Shown here: positions 8,726 through 16,215 of the stretch, piece by piece
Numbering within the stretch: the first letter of the stretch is position 1
How the letters are laid out: the number at the start of each line of letters is the position of its first letter
Assembly (NCBI GenBank): GCA_029555925.1
Contig: JAKPQU010000487.1
Location: 1-29,961 of the forward strand
Length of the DNA: 29,961 bases
Source of the DNA: Bacillota bacterium
GTDB taxonomy: Bacteria; Eremiobacterota; SpSt-956; JAKJGF01
Reading direction: 5' to 3'
Position numbers and translations under genes: made by a program
Notes under the pieces: generated by a model
The model's input: the letters and a program-made list of their open reading frames with translations, nothing else
Database searches by the model: none
Told to the model about the DNA's origin: nothing

Positions 8726-8830
8726 GTGCTGAAGTGAGCATAAATAATACATATATGCTCTCATGACGCGTGACGCGTAACCAGTAACGGGATAAAAACT
8801 TTTATTCCATGCTTATGCTCAGGTCAGTAT
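8726..8830 (+). repeat. family II inverted-repeat element, full copy
   Basis: The left end GTGCTGAAGTGAGCATAA and the right end (reverse complement ATACTGACCTGAGCATAAGC) are imperfect inverted repeats. Between them are GTGACGC/GTAACGC-type heptad words (8764-8790) and a short ACTTTTATTCCATGCTTATG stretch shared with the copy at 19641. It lies just upstream of the lipoprotein start and so may overlap its promoter region. Confidence 0.65.
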
Positions 8831-8843
8831 GTAAAATTGCAAT

Positions 8844-8954
8844 ACGTAATGTGCCGGCATAGCCATACATTACACATCACGCATCACACATAACGAAAAT
8901 ATATATACTCATCTCATTACGTATAATCTCTCTCCTCGCGTTACGCGTCACGAC
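8844..8954. repeat. heptad word clusters between two minus-strand genes
   Basis: GTAATGT (8846-8852) is inverted as ACATTAC (8867-8873), and this starts a run of four heptads (ACATTAC, ACATCAC, GCATCAC, ACATAAC). A second run, CGCGTTACGCGTCACG, lies at 8937-8952 just after the permease gene. No terminator hairpin with a T-run is seen here. Confidence 0.6.
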
Positions 8955-8961
8955 TATATTA

Positions 8962-10818
8962 TTACTTCTTATCTTCCATACTTATATGAACAATCTTCCA
9001 TCCCATAGGAGATAACTGCATAATCATTTTTAAACATTTCTCCTCTCCGGGGACTTCCATAAGAAATTCTGCCTTATCGAGACCGGGTATTGGTTTCTTG
9101 AGAAGATGCAGAGGTTTCCCTCCATTCTTATTCACACATTCAATATAGAGTTCTATAGATTTTTCAGGATCTTTGCATTCGGCACTTATATAGTTTTTTA
9201 TTCTTTCCTTTCCGTCCGGTCCTGCAATAAGATTGTCTATTCTTTCATAAGCAGTCATGGAAGAGCCAAGGAAATAGCCTATGTACCATGTAACAAATAT
9301 AACTGATATTAAAACAGGTATGAGAAATTTCAAATTTTCCTTCAATGATATGCCAAAAGAGAGTTTTTCTTCATTAAGACTGCTGTTTCTGATACCGTAC
9401 AGGAAATAAATAAGGAGTCCCAGTAAAAGCCAGTAAACAAATCTTATCCATGTCAGCAGAGGCAACTGTATCATGAGATATATACAGGTAATAGTTCCAA
9501 GGAGAGGTACGAGCGGTACAAGAGGACATTTAAAAGGTCTGTGACGTTCAGGATCTTTATAACGAAGAATAATAACGCCGATACAGACAAGTACAAAGGC
9601 AAAAAGGGTACCTATATTACAGAGTTCCACTACTTCATTGATATTTGCAAAGGCGGAGAAAAGAGCTACAAGGACACCTGTAAGTATTGTAGTAACATAG
9701 GGCGTCTGATATTTCGGATGAACACCTGCAAAAAATTTTGGTAATAATCCGTCTCTTGACATAGAGAAAAATATTCTGGGCTGGCCCATCTGAAAAACCA
9801 GCAGCACTGCCGCCATAGCTACAACTGCACCGAAAGATATTATGCCTGCCGCCCAGTGCATACCTATCAGGCTGAAAGCTTTTGCCAGAGGATCACCTGT
9901 GCCTAACTGCGCATAGGGAACCATTCCCGTAAGTACAAGCGCTATCAATATATAAATAACAGTGCATATAATAAGAGACCCCATCATACCTATAGGAAGA
10001 TCCTTGCTGGGATTTTTTGCTTCTTCTGCCGTAGTGGATACTGCATCAAAACCGATATAGGCAAAGAATATAAGAGCAGAACCGGTAAATACACCCTGTC
10101 ATCCGTTCGGCATAAAAGGATGCCAGTTTGCGGGCTGTATAAATTTTATACCTACTATAATAAAGAAAAGCAGAATAAGCAATTTAAGACCTACAAAAAC
10201 ATTATTCATTGCAGAAGATTCTTTAATACCTACCACAAGAACAAGAGTTATAAACATAACTACAAGAAAAGCAGGGAGATTGCACATAACAGGAATGGAA
10301 CCTATATGGGGAGCCTGTGAAAGAACGGCAGGATTTGCAAGGCCATCTCTGTAATTGGTTGCAAGCCACAGAGGAAAATGAATGCCCAGTCCTTCCAGAA
10401 GCTGGACAAAATAATCACTCCATGAAATAGCAACAGCCACATTACCAACTGCATATTCAATAATAAGATCCCATCCTATTATCCATGCAATGACCTCTCC
10501 CAGGGTAGCATAAGAATAGGTGTAAGCAGAGCCGGATATGGGAATAAGGGAGGCAAATTCTGCATAACATAACGCTGTAAAGGCACAGCATATGGCAGTT
10601 ATTACAAAAGATATCATTATAGCCGGGCCTGCCCCCAGATGGGCTGCTCCGCCTGCTGTAGCAGAGCCGATTGTAGCAAATATACCTGCTCCTATAATTG
10701 CTCCCACACCGAGAGCAATGAGATCTACAGGACCAAGAGCTCTTTTCAATTTATGTTCCTGTGCCTCTGATTCCTGCAGGATCATATTCAAGTTTTTTGT
10801 TTTAAAAATATTTGACAT
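8962..10818 (-). pseudogene. APC-family amino-acid permease gene with an in-frame TGA
   Basis: One continuous minus-strand frame is interrupted by a single TGA at 10099-10101. Before it come 239 residues with the APC signature (GVGAIIGAGIF, ATAGGAAHLGAGPA, SGSAYTYSYATLGE). After it come 378 more, starting QGVFTGSALIFFAYIGFDAV and STTAEEAKNPSKDLPIG, which is strongly conserved in cationic amino-acid (CAT/YfnA-like) transporters. The total is about 618 residues. From memory of the family, the TGA sits where Trp or Phe is usual (PFGWSG-type), so a TGG-to-TGA change explains it. About 95 hydrophilic residues follow the last membrane segment, longer than usual. GGAGG seven bases before the ATG is a strong ribosome site. 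It may be a fresh nonsense mutation, readthrough, or sequence error. Confidence 0.82.
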
Positions 10819-11110
10819 ATAACCTCCAATGTTTTTTAACTTTTGTATAATTCTCTTCTGATATGAGTTATTTTTATAACATCCCGCAGATTCTTTATTT
10901 TACTACGGGAATATTTATAGATTCTTATTAAGAAATTATAATTCTTTTTAGAAAAAACAAAATCCTTCAATAATAGGATTTATTTACATTTATTTTGAAA
11001 TTTATTTTATAGATATAATTTTTCATGTAAATATTATGGAACATACCTCACTGTAAATAGAATATATCCTTTATGAGCAACATATCCGATAATTGTGTCA
11101 AAAAATAATA
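10819..11110. other. AT-rich intergenic region upstream of the permease gene
   Basis: There is no convincing gene. A small dyad, AAATCCT (10960-10966) and AGGATTT (10975-10981), and the minus-strand GGAGG ribosome site of the permease gene are the only features seen. The permease promoter must lie here but I cannot place it. Confidence 0.5.
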
Positions 11111-11144
11111 AAAAAAGAGTCTGTTTCGACAGACTCTTTTTTTA
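11111..11144. terminator. strong bidirectional intrinsic terminator
   Basis: AGAGTCTGT (11117-11125) and ACAGACTCT (11130-11138) close a TTCG tetraloop and are flanked by an A7 run and a T7 run. It works in either direction. It ends the minus-strand gene whose stop is at 11154. Confidence 0.92.
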
Positions 11145-11153
11145 TCTAAATTA

Positions 11154-12164
11154 CTAATTATTATAATATTTCATCAAAGCATTATAAGCTTTATTCTGTT
11201 CACTTGTACTCACTTCATCTCTCGAAAGTACAAGTACTCTTTCAGGGCCTCTGCCTGACTTTGCAATTTTCTCTACTGCCTGAAGACAGAAAATATCTCC
11301 GTTGCTCATTTTCTCCATAAGAAGAGGAATAACACTTCCTCCCATTTTTGTTATTTCTGTAAATGCTTCTGTTTTACAGTAATCAGCAGGGTTGGCCGAC
11401 ATAGCTATTCTCGGGTCTTTACGGAAATTCTGCCATGATGCATAGAGACCATCGAATTTTTTCCTGACTTCCGGATTTACCTGAAGAGCTTTTGTTTTAA
11501 TGCCAAGTTTTATATTTAAAGACAATTCCTTCAACCTGTTTGGCATAACTTCCGGTTCACTGACTTTGGTATAGAATACATCAGGTTTTCCGTAAATTTC
11601 TCCCTGAAGTTCATCAAAACCATGCTGAATTCTTGCTTCCTGTCCGCATTTACTCTCCCATCTCGGGCCATGGCCAGGTCCTGATATACTTCCATGGGTT
11701 ATGCCCTGATCATTACTCCATCTGGCCAGTTCCCCCTTTTCTGCCCGTTTGAAACCACGAGAAGCATAGAATTTGTCAAAAGCTTCATCTTCTGAAAGGT
11801 TAGGGTACATTTCAGGAGGCCAGACCCATTGATCTGTTATACCAGCACTCCAGGCAATACAGTTATATTGAGGGGTTGCCTCATCTGTGACTACAGCTTT
11901 ATCCACATCGAGTACCGGAAAATACTCATGGAATCTAACTTTTTCGTCTTCTGTCATAGGACGTTCGAGTCTATCCAGTTTAGTTCCGTCATCAGAAATT
12001 TTTGTTCCTGACAGAGTTTTCTGAAGTTCTTTCATTAAATCTGCATCCAGCTTACCGGGAGCAGAAGTTTTTTGAAAAGAATCAGACACTTCTTCTTTTA
12101 CAGAAGTCTTAGCAGCCGGCTGAGCGGTTGTTATTACTTTGCTTTCCACACTGTTAATATTCAT
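11154..12164 (-). CDS. tagged protein with a NCIAW...H domain and HEAT-like tail
   Basis: This 336-residue protein has no signal peptide. Residues 1-35 are a polar linker starting MNINSVESKV and containing SDSFQKT, similar to the leaders of the proteins at 12484 and 19926. Residues about 96-200 carry YNCIAW (Cys102), THGS (His157), RWESKCG and a final YG motif. I recall this pattern from uncharacterised NCIAW-type domain proteins (Pfam DUF7689-like). The spaced Cys and His suggest a papain/CHAP-like fold, but that is inference. Residues about 240-336 (NPADYCKTEAF, VIPLLMEKMSNGD) look HEAT-like. GAGAGG lies about 8 bases before the ATG. It is divergent from the gene at 12484. Confidence 0.75.
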   Translation of the reverse strand: MNINSVESKVITTAQPAAKTSVKEEVSDSFQKTSAPGKLDADLMKELQKTLSGTKISDDGTKLDRLERPMTEDEKVRFHEYFPVLDVDKAVVTDEATPQYNCIAWSAGITDQWVWPPEMYPNLSEDEAFDKFYASRGFKRAEKGELARWSNDQGITHGSISGPGHGPRWESKCGQEARIQHGFDELQGEIYGKPDVFYTKVSEPEVMPNRLKELSLNIKLGIKTKALQVNPEVRKKFDGLYASWQNFRKDPRIAMSANPADYCKTEAFTEITKMGGSVIPLLMEKMSNGDIFCLQAVEKIAKSGRGPERVLVLSRDEVSTSEQNKAYNALMKYYNN

Positions 12165-12209
12165 ACAAAATCCTCTCTCTCAGAAAGAATAATTCATCCA
12201 TTAAACTTT

Positions 12210-12238
12210 AATATAGAAGAATATTTTACTTATGTCAA
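12210..12238 (-). promoter_or_regulatory. sigma70-type promoter of the 11154-12164 gene
   Basis: On the minus strand TTGACA (12238-12233) is followed after exactly 17 bases by TATATT (12215-12210). Transcription would start near 12203, about 40 bases before the ATG. The TTAACA-type boxes lie 11 bases upstream of the -35. Confidence 0.65.
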
Positions 12239-12247
12239 TAATATTAA

Positions 12248-12347
12248 TGTTAACAATTGGTAAACAAAAAATCAAATTTTTTTAATTCATTTAAAGAAAT
12301 TTCTTTAACAATATAAAATTTGATTTTAAATTTACATTTTGTTAACA
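12248..12347. promoter_or_regulatory. nested inverted repeats in the shared control region of two divergent genes
   Basis: TGTTAACA occurs at 12248-12255 and 12340-12347. AAAATCAAATTTT (12268-12280) is perfectly inverted at 12315-12327. Both pairs are symmetric about the same point (12297.5), so they belong to one long imperfect inverted repeat with arms of about 33 bases. Near the centre is an 18-base perfect palindrome, TTAAAGAAATTTCTTTAA (12291-12308). Each arm contains a direct-repeat box: TTAACA-N5-TAAACA (12250-12266, plus strand) and TTAACA-N5-TAAATT (12345-12329, minus strand). Such N5-spaced TTAACA hexamers resemble sites of OmpR/PhoP-type response regulators. The regulator is not identified. 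Confidence 0.6.
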
Positions 12348-12365
12348 TATTTGTTTATAATTATA

Positions 12366-12394
12366 TTGAGAAAAATATTTCCTTATAATATAAT
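12366..12394 (+). promoter_or_regulatory. sigma70-type promoter of the 12484-13302 gene
   Basis: TTGAGA (12366-12371), a 17-base spacer and TATAAT (12389-12394). The start would be near 12401, leaving a leader of about 83 bases ending in AGGAGG nine bases before the ATG. Confidence 0.65.
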
Positions 12395-12483
12395 CAGAGT
12401 GAGAGAATTTAATATTTACAGACAGAAATACATAAAGATATATAAACAATCTGAAAGAGATTACAATCAGGAGGTTAATTTCT

Positions 12484-13302
12484 ATGAAGATTACAAATAT
12501 AAATAATAATTACGATAAAGGTCCATTAAAGCAAAAAGATACCTCAGAGAAACCGTCTGCCGAGCCTGCAGACAGTGTGCATATTAATGGAGAAATCTCA
12601 GTAAAGGAACTCCTGGAATCAGATGCTTTAAAAAATTTAATTACCAATATGGCAGGTAAACTTAAACCTGGAGATAAATATGTAATTTCATCGGGAGGGA
12701 CAGAAATACTGTCAGCAGAAAACAAAGCTCCAACAATAGGACAGAAGATAAAAGAAGGCGGCGACGCAATTGGGAAAGTACTGGCCAAAACCATAAAGGC
12801 ACCGGTGGTAGAATTTTCACATATTATTCAAGAAGATAAATCTTCTGCTTTTAAACTTGCAGTAGCTTTTGCAAAAGAGCAACCCATACTTTCAGCACCA
12901 CCTACTCTGGCTCCTATGGTTGACAATATTTTACATCCTGTTATAAGAAGTGTCGGAACGGTTATCGATGGTGTCAAAGTATATAGAACCTTCACTAATA
13001 GAAATTCCGAAGTTGCAGATAAAGTAATAGATACAGTACATCTAGCAACAGATCTCATAGGTATGACAGGCATAGTTATGGGATGGGTTTCAGGTGGCAC
13101 TCTGGCTACAGTATTAAATGCAGTCGGTTATGCAGGTGATTTTGCAGCACTCGGCTATCATGGCATGAGATACTTTGAGAAAAAAGGCGATGCAGAAACC
13201 ACAGCAGAACCGGATGGTGGAACTACAGCAGGCACTACGGCTTCGAAACCTCCTCAGGAAAAACCTCCTGAAGTAACAGGTCCTGCTGCAGGAAAGCCAT
13301 AA
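12484..13302 (+). CDS. tagged protein of unknown function with a hydrophobic segment
   Basis: I do not recognise this 272-residue protein. It begins MKITNINNNYDKG and runs through a Lys/Ser/Pro-rich linker to PADSVHINGE, a leader like those of the genes at 11154 and 19926. Residues about 190-225 (LIGMTGIVMGWVSGGTLATV and onward) form the only long apolar stretch and could insert in a membrane. The last 35 residues are Thr/Pro/Gly-rich and probably disordered. There is no Sec signal. AGGAGG precedes the ATG by a normal distance, so expression may be substantial. It is transcribed divergently from the NCIAW-domain gene across a nested dyad and ends at a strong two-way terminator. Confidence 0.75.
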   Translation: MKITNINNNYDKGPLKQKDTSEKPSAEPADSVHINGEISVKELLESDALKNLITNMAGKLKPGDKYVISSGGTEILSAENKAPTIGQKIKEGGDAIGKVLAKTIKAPVVEFSHIIQEDKSSAFKLAVAFAKEQPILSAPPTLAPMVDNILHPVIRSVGTVIDGVKVYRTFTNRNSEVADKVIDTVHLATDLIGMTGIVMGWVSGGTLATVLNAVGYAGDFAALGYHGMRYFEKKGDAETTAEPDGGTTAGTTASKPPQEKPPEVTGPAAGKP

Positions 13303-13316
13303 ATAGGATTTTTCAT

Positions 13317-13360
13317 TAAAATAAATCAGGCCAGTCAAGAAAACCGGCCTGATTTATTTT
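13317..13360. terminator. bidirectional intrinsic terminator
   Basis: AAATAAATCAGGCC (ending 13332) pairs with GGCCTGATTTATTT (starting 13346) across a 13-base loop, and the AT-rich stem base acts as the U-tract on either strand. It lies between the plus-strand gene ending at 13302 and the small minus-strand frame ending at 13374. Confidence 0.85.
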
Positions 13361-13373
13361 ACCTATAAAAGAT

Positions 13374-13523
13374 TCAGTTACCCCTGTCGGTATCCGGGCA
13401 TTGTATTTGACTGATACTGAACAATTTCATAAAATCCTTTCCAAGGGCAAACTTCCAGAGTTTTGTCAGTCTCTCTTTAAGTTTCTTATCTTTCTCCAGA
13501 AGTTCTTTTATAGTTAGTTTCAT
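13374..13523 (-). CDS. small frame started by the end of a MITE (possible gene remnant)
   Basis: The 49-residue frame begins at an ATG inside the left terminal repeat of the element at 13508-13655 and reads MKLTIKELLEKDKKLKERLT, then KLWKFALGKDFMKLF. From residue 6 on it lies outside the element and looks like true amphipathic protein sequence, ending just before a terminator. No ribosome site is visible in the element end. The best reading is a 3' gene fragment whose 5' part was replaced by the element, now with an accidental start codon. Expression is unproven. Confidence 0.4.
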   Translation of the reverse strand: MKLTIKELLEKDKKLKERLTKLWKFALGKDFMKLFSISQIQCPDTDRGN

Positions 13524-13655
13524 AACTATCCATAAATAATGACCTCGTAATGCGTAAAGCGTAATGCGTGATGCGCAGGGATTAAACCCGTCACGTGTCA
13601 CGCGTTACGCGTCACGACAAACTTAAATTCTAATAAGTTATGAAATACACTATAA
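13508..13655 (+). mobile_element. MITE-like element, family I, copy 2
   Basis: This 148-bp copy is nearly identical to the one at 257-403. It has the same TTATAG...CTATAA ends, heptad arms at about 13546-13574 (GTAATGC type) and 13589-13616 (GTCACGC/GTTACGC type), and a GGGATTAAACCC core. The few differences lie mostly within the heptads (for example GTAAAGC against GTAAAGT). Both ends carry GTTATGAAA reading outward, so each end offers an ATG to the flanking DNA. Confidence 0.78.
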
Positions 13656-13735
13656 TTATGGATTTTTATGAAACCAACGATAAATATTATGAAGGATTTC
13701 ATATAGTAAAGTCTAATAGTAAAAAAATATTATAA
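13640..13735 (+). CDS. short frame started by the right end of the MITE
   Basis: The 31-residue frame MKYTIIMDFYETNDKYYEGF (and 11 more residues) starts in the right terminal repeat and leaves the element after about five codons. There is no ribosome site. It may be chance, or a fragment of the gene that the element entered. I list it because the frame on the other side of the element is also open. Confidence 0.2.
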   Translation: MKYTIIMDFYETNDKYYEGFHIVKSNSKKIL

Positions 13736-13742
13736 CTTCTCC

Positions 13743-13756
13743 CGTGACACGTCACG
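13743..13756. repeat. short heptad-type hairpin
   Basis: CGTGACACGTCACG is a near-palindrome made of one GTGAC word and its inverse. It lies 25 bases upstream of the YkgJ/TPR gene start, close enough to affect its leader. Confidence 0.4.
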
Positions 13757-13781
13757 ACACATAACAGAAAGAAGGCCATTT

Positions 13782-14705
13782 ATGAATGAATTTTTCACGA
13801 GACTGAGAAAAATATATGATGATTTTGACATGGAATATATGACTGATAATGGTGCAGGATGCGGGACATGTGAATTATGCTGTACAAGAAAATTCGCCTA
13901 CCCTCCCCTTTCCCTGCTGGACCTTGATTATCTCGACTATTTTATAAAGGAACATAATATCACTCCCTGTATAGAAACATTTAAAAGTTTTATAGAAAAC
14001 AAAGACAGAGACTACTGTCCTTACTGGAATAAAGGATGTACCGTCTATAAAGGGAGGCCTTTTTTCTGCCGCACCTATGGCATGTTTCATTTTGACAATG
14101 AACAGCCTCTCCACCCTTCCTGTATATATCAGGATAAGACAATTGAAGTTACGGCAGAAACAAGATACAAAAAGATAAAACATCTACCTGAATATCTGGA
14201 AATGAGATATAAATATGAAGTAGTAAAGGCAAAAAATAATGAAGAAAAAGTAAAAGCTCTTGTCACTCTCGGAGGAGAATATATAAATCAGTTCAGATTT
14301 GAAGAAGGGTTATCAACTTTTCTAGAAGCGGAAAAACTTGCCCCTGAAGATATAAATGTTCTCTATGATCTGGGATTTGTATACAGATCTATGAATAAAT
14401 TCACAGAAGCAAAAGAAAAATTGGAGAAATGTATTGCCCTTGGCGGAGAAGATAAATATCCTTACGTATACCAGCATACAGGTTTTGTATATCTCAGTCT
14501 CAATCTCTTTGACGAAGCGCTGAAGGCTTTTACTAAAGCCACAGAGCTTGAGCCGGATGTGGCACTGTCCTATCTGGGTCTTGCTCTTTATTATTTCACC
14601 TGTGGCAATAAAGAGAAAGCTATGGAATTATGCCGGAAAGGACTTGAAATTGAACCTGACCATAAAATGGGACAGGATTTATTAAAATCAATAAATGAAG
14701 CATAA
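13782..14705 (+). CDS. YkgJ-family cysteine-cluster protein fused to TPRs
   Basis: Residues 20-105 carry the YkgJ (UPF0153, zinc/iron-chelating) pattern: C27-x2-C30-x2-CC33-34, then C79, C86 and C96 in CTVYKGRPFFCRTYG. Residues about 160-305 form three to four tetratricopeptide repeats (FEEGLSTFLEAEKLAPEDIN and similar). YkgJ domains bind a metal or cluster, but their reaction is not settled. The TPR extension suggests a docking role. The protein has no signal peptide and should be cytoplasmic. AAGG lies about 8 bases before the ATG. The gene converges with the minus-strand gene ending at 14711, leaving a five-base gap with no terminator. Confidence 0.85.
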   Translation: MNEFFTRLRKIYDDFDMEYMTDNGAGCGTCELCCTRKFAYPPLSLLDLDYLDYFIKEHNITPCIETFKSFIENKDRDYCPYWNKGCTVYKGRPFFCRTYGMFHFDNEQPLHPSCIYQDKTIEVTAETRYKKIKHLPEYLEMRYKYEVVKAKNNEEKVKALVTLGGEYINQFRFEEGLSTFLEAEKLAPEDINVLYDLGFVYRSMNKFTEAKEKLEKCIALGGEDKYPYVYQHTGFVYLSLNLFDEALKAFTKATELEPDVALSYLGLALYYFTCGNKEKAMELCRKGLEIEPDHKMGQDLLKSINEA

Positions 14706-14710
14706 AAATT

Positions 14711-15634
14711 CTATTCAATAATCTCAAAAGATTTATCAGGGGCGAAAGGTTTTGCTGTAGACTCTATATCGACTATTTCGAAAGGTTTTGCTCTGACTAG
14801 ACCTTCCATAGTGTTTCTGTCTCTGTTTATCTCGTCAATCCTGAGAAGTATCTTCTGGTATTCTGTAATCTGCCTGGCTTTTGACCAGCCTTCAATATCA
14901 TCGCCAAGGTTTTCTACTTCATTTTCATCAAGGACAAGATAAAAAGAGCCTTTGAATTTAAAGATACTGTTTCTCGGGCAATAAAAAGATCCTTCCCAGG
15001 TGTACATATAAATCTTATCCAGATATTTCACTTCAAATCTGGCCGTGGTGGAAGATATATTGGGAGCTATCTCTTCTCTGGGGCCCCGGGAAAAATTCGT
15101 GGCAAAAACCCATCTGTCTTCTTCTAAAAAGTAAAACTGAAAATTCAATTCGTCTTTTCTGCTGTCAGGAGAACTTACAGTATCATAATCCCACCGGAAA
15201 CGAACGATTTCTCCCGGTCTGTATTGTTCCGCTTCTTCGATGAGTTTTTCCTGAGAATTATTCACCATGTCATAGGGCAATGTTTCAGAAGCAATGATCC
15301 TTGTAATATTCTCGTCTTCCTGAAGATAGACTTCGAGGAAATGTTTCAGACACAGATCCCTTACCGTTTCAAAATAAATTTCATCCACTTCCCATGTCTT
15401 TTTTAACAGACCGCTGTCACAGAGAGTTTTTATATTATTCAGAATATAAGCCTCATCGGAAAGTTTCTCTAGAGGGATAGAAGTCATAAGCCTGTAGTAA
15501 AAACCTATGGGGAAAGCACTGTTCCAACGCCTGTTTTTGGGAGGTACGATGTGCTTGAGAGCCGAAATAAATTCTCCGTTATAATCGGATTTTATAAATA
15601 TTTTCCCCAGAATTTTTATCAATGTGGCTTTCAT
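14711..15634 (-). CDS. hypothetical protein, last gene of the pseudo-caspase operon
   Basis: I do not recognise this 307-residue soluble protein. It has no signal peptide or membrane helix. It is rich in aromatic and acidic residues, with a central beta-rich part (residues about 140-240, for example RFRWDYDTVS and YTWEGSFYCPR). The C terminus contains a short duplication, AKPFEIVDIES and AKPFAPDKSFEI. Its ATG overlaps the stop of the ECF S-component gene (ATGA at 15631-15634), so the two are translationally coupled. Confidence 0.7.
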   Translation of the reverse strand: MKATLIKILGKIFIKSDYNGEFISALKHIVPPKNRRWNSAFPIGFYYRLMTSIPLEKLSDEAYILNNIKTLCDSGLLKKTWEVDEIYFETVRDLCLKHFLEVYLQEDENITRIIASETLPYDMVNNSQEKLIEEAEQYRPGEIVRFRWDYDTVSSPDSRKDELNFQFYFLEEDRWVFATNFSRGPREEIAPNISSTTARFEVKYLDKIYMYTWEGSFYCPRNSIFKFKGSFYLVLDENEVENLGDDIEGWSKARQITEYQKILLRIDEINRDRNTMEGLVRAKPFEIVDIESTAKPFAPDKSFEIIE

Positions 15635-16215
15635 AGTTTTTTTCTCAGAAATCTTCCTGTAAGATTATGTAACATGATAGCACCTGCAAGTCCGACAGAA
15701 GCCTGAAACAAATTTGGTATAAGTGCGGAAAAAGCTTTCGCAAGACCCATAGCAGGATAAAGAGTTTCTCCAATAAAATAAATGGCTACCATCCAGAGAG
15801 CAGCTAAAAATCCCCCTGTTATTATCCAGATGAATGTACAGTCTTTATTTAGATTTTTTCCTATATATCCTGCAAGAAAACCTTCCCCTCCTTTGGCAAT
15901 AAAAGTGATGGGAATAAATATAAAATAACCTCCGAGAAAATCTGCCATAACAGAGCCAAGAGCACCTGCTACGAATCCTCCTGTGCCTCCGAAGAGAAAT
16001 CCTGCAAATATAACTACAATATCTCCGGGATTAATGTATCCTCCCGTAAAAGTAGGTATCCTTACGGACATGGTAAAAACACATATAAGGGCTATAAATA
16101 AAGACATTAAAACAGTATTTCTGATGTTACCGGACCTATTGTTCAGTGATTTCCCGGAAAGTTTTTGTGAACATGCCATATGCGCAGGCATTTGATGATT
16201 TCTAAAAATATTCAT
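15631..16215 (-). CDS. ECF transporter S component
   Basis: This 194-residue membrane protein has about six hydrophobic segments and the S-component pattern of the ECF family (PF07155-like): SVRIPTFTGGYINPGDIVVI, then FAGFLFGGTGGFVAGALGSVMADFLGGY. S components capture a vitamin or precursor and work with an EcfA/EcfA'/EcfT energy module, which is not in this window. The ligand cannot be told from the sequence. The start overlaps the stop of the upstream gene (ATGA at 16212-16215). The first 30 residues are hydrophilic, and a later start at Met9 or Met13 is possible. Confidence 0.82.
   Translation of the reverse strand: MNIFRNHQMPAHMACSQKLSGKSLNNRSGNIRNTVLMSLFIALICVFTMSVRIPTFTGGYINPGDIVVIFAGFLFGGTGGFVAGALGSVMADFLGGYFIFIPITFIAKGGEGFLAGYIGKNLNKDCTFIWIITGGFLAALWMVAIYFIGETLYPAMGLAKAFSALIPNLFQASVGLAGAIMLHNLTGRFLRKKL

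Noticed and set aside
8687..8764. N-terminal extension of the binding lipoprotein to 8764
   Set aside because: It runs into the family II repeat and would bury the lipoprotein signal. Met at 8686 gives a proper lipobox.
10099..10101. Recoding of TGA as Trp throughout the genome
   Set aside because: TGA ends several intact genes here (stops at 6827-6829 and 6932-6934, and the ATGA overlaps at 15631 and 16212), and TGG is used freely for Trp.
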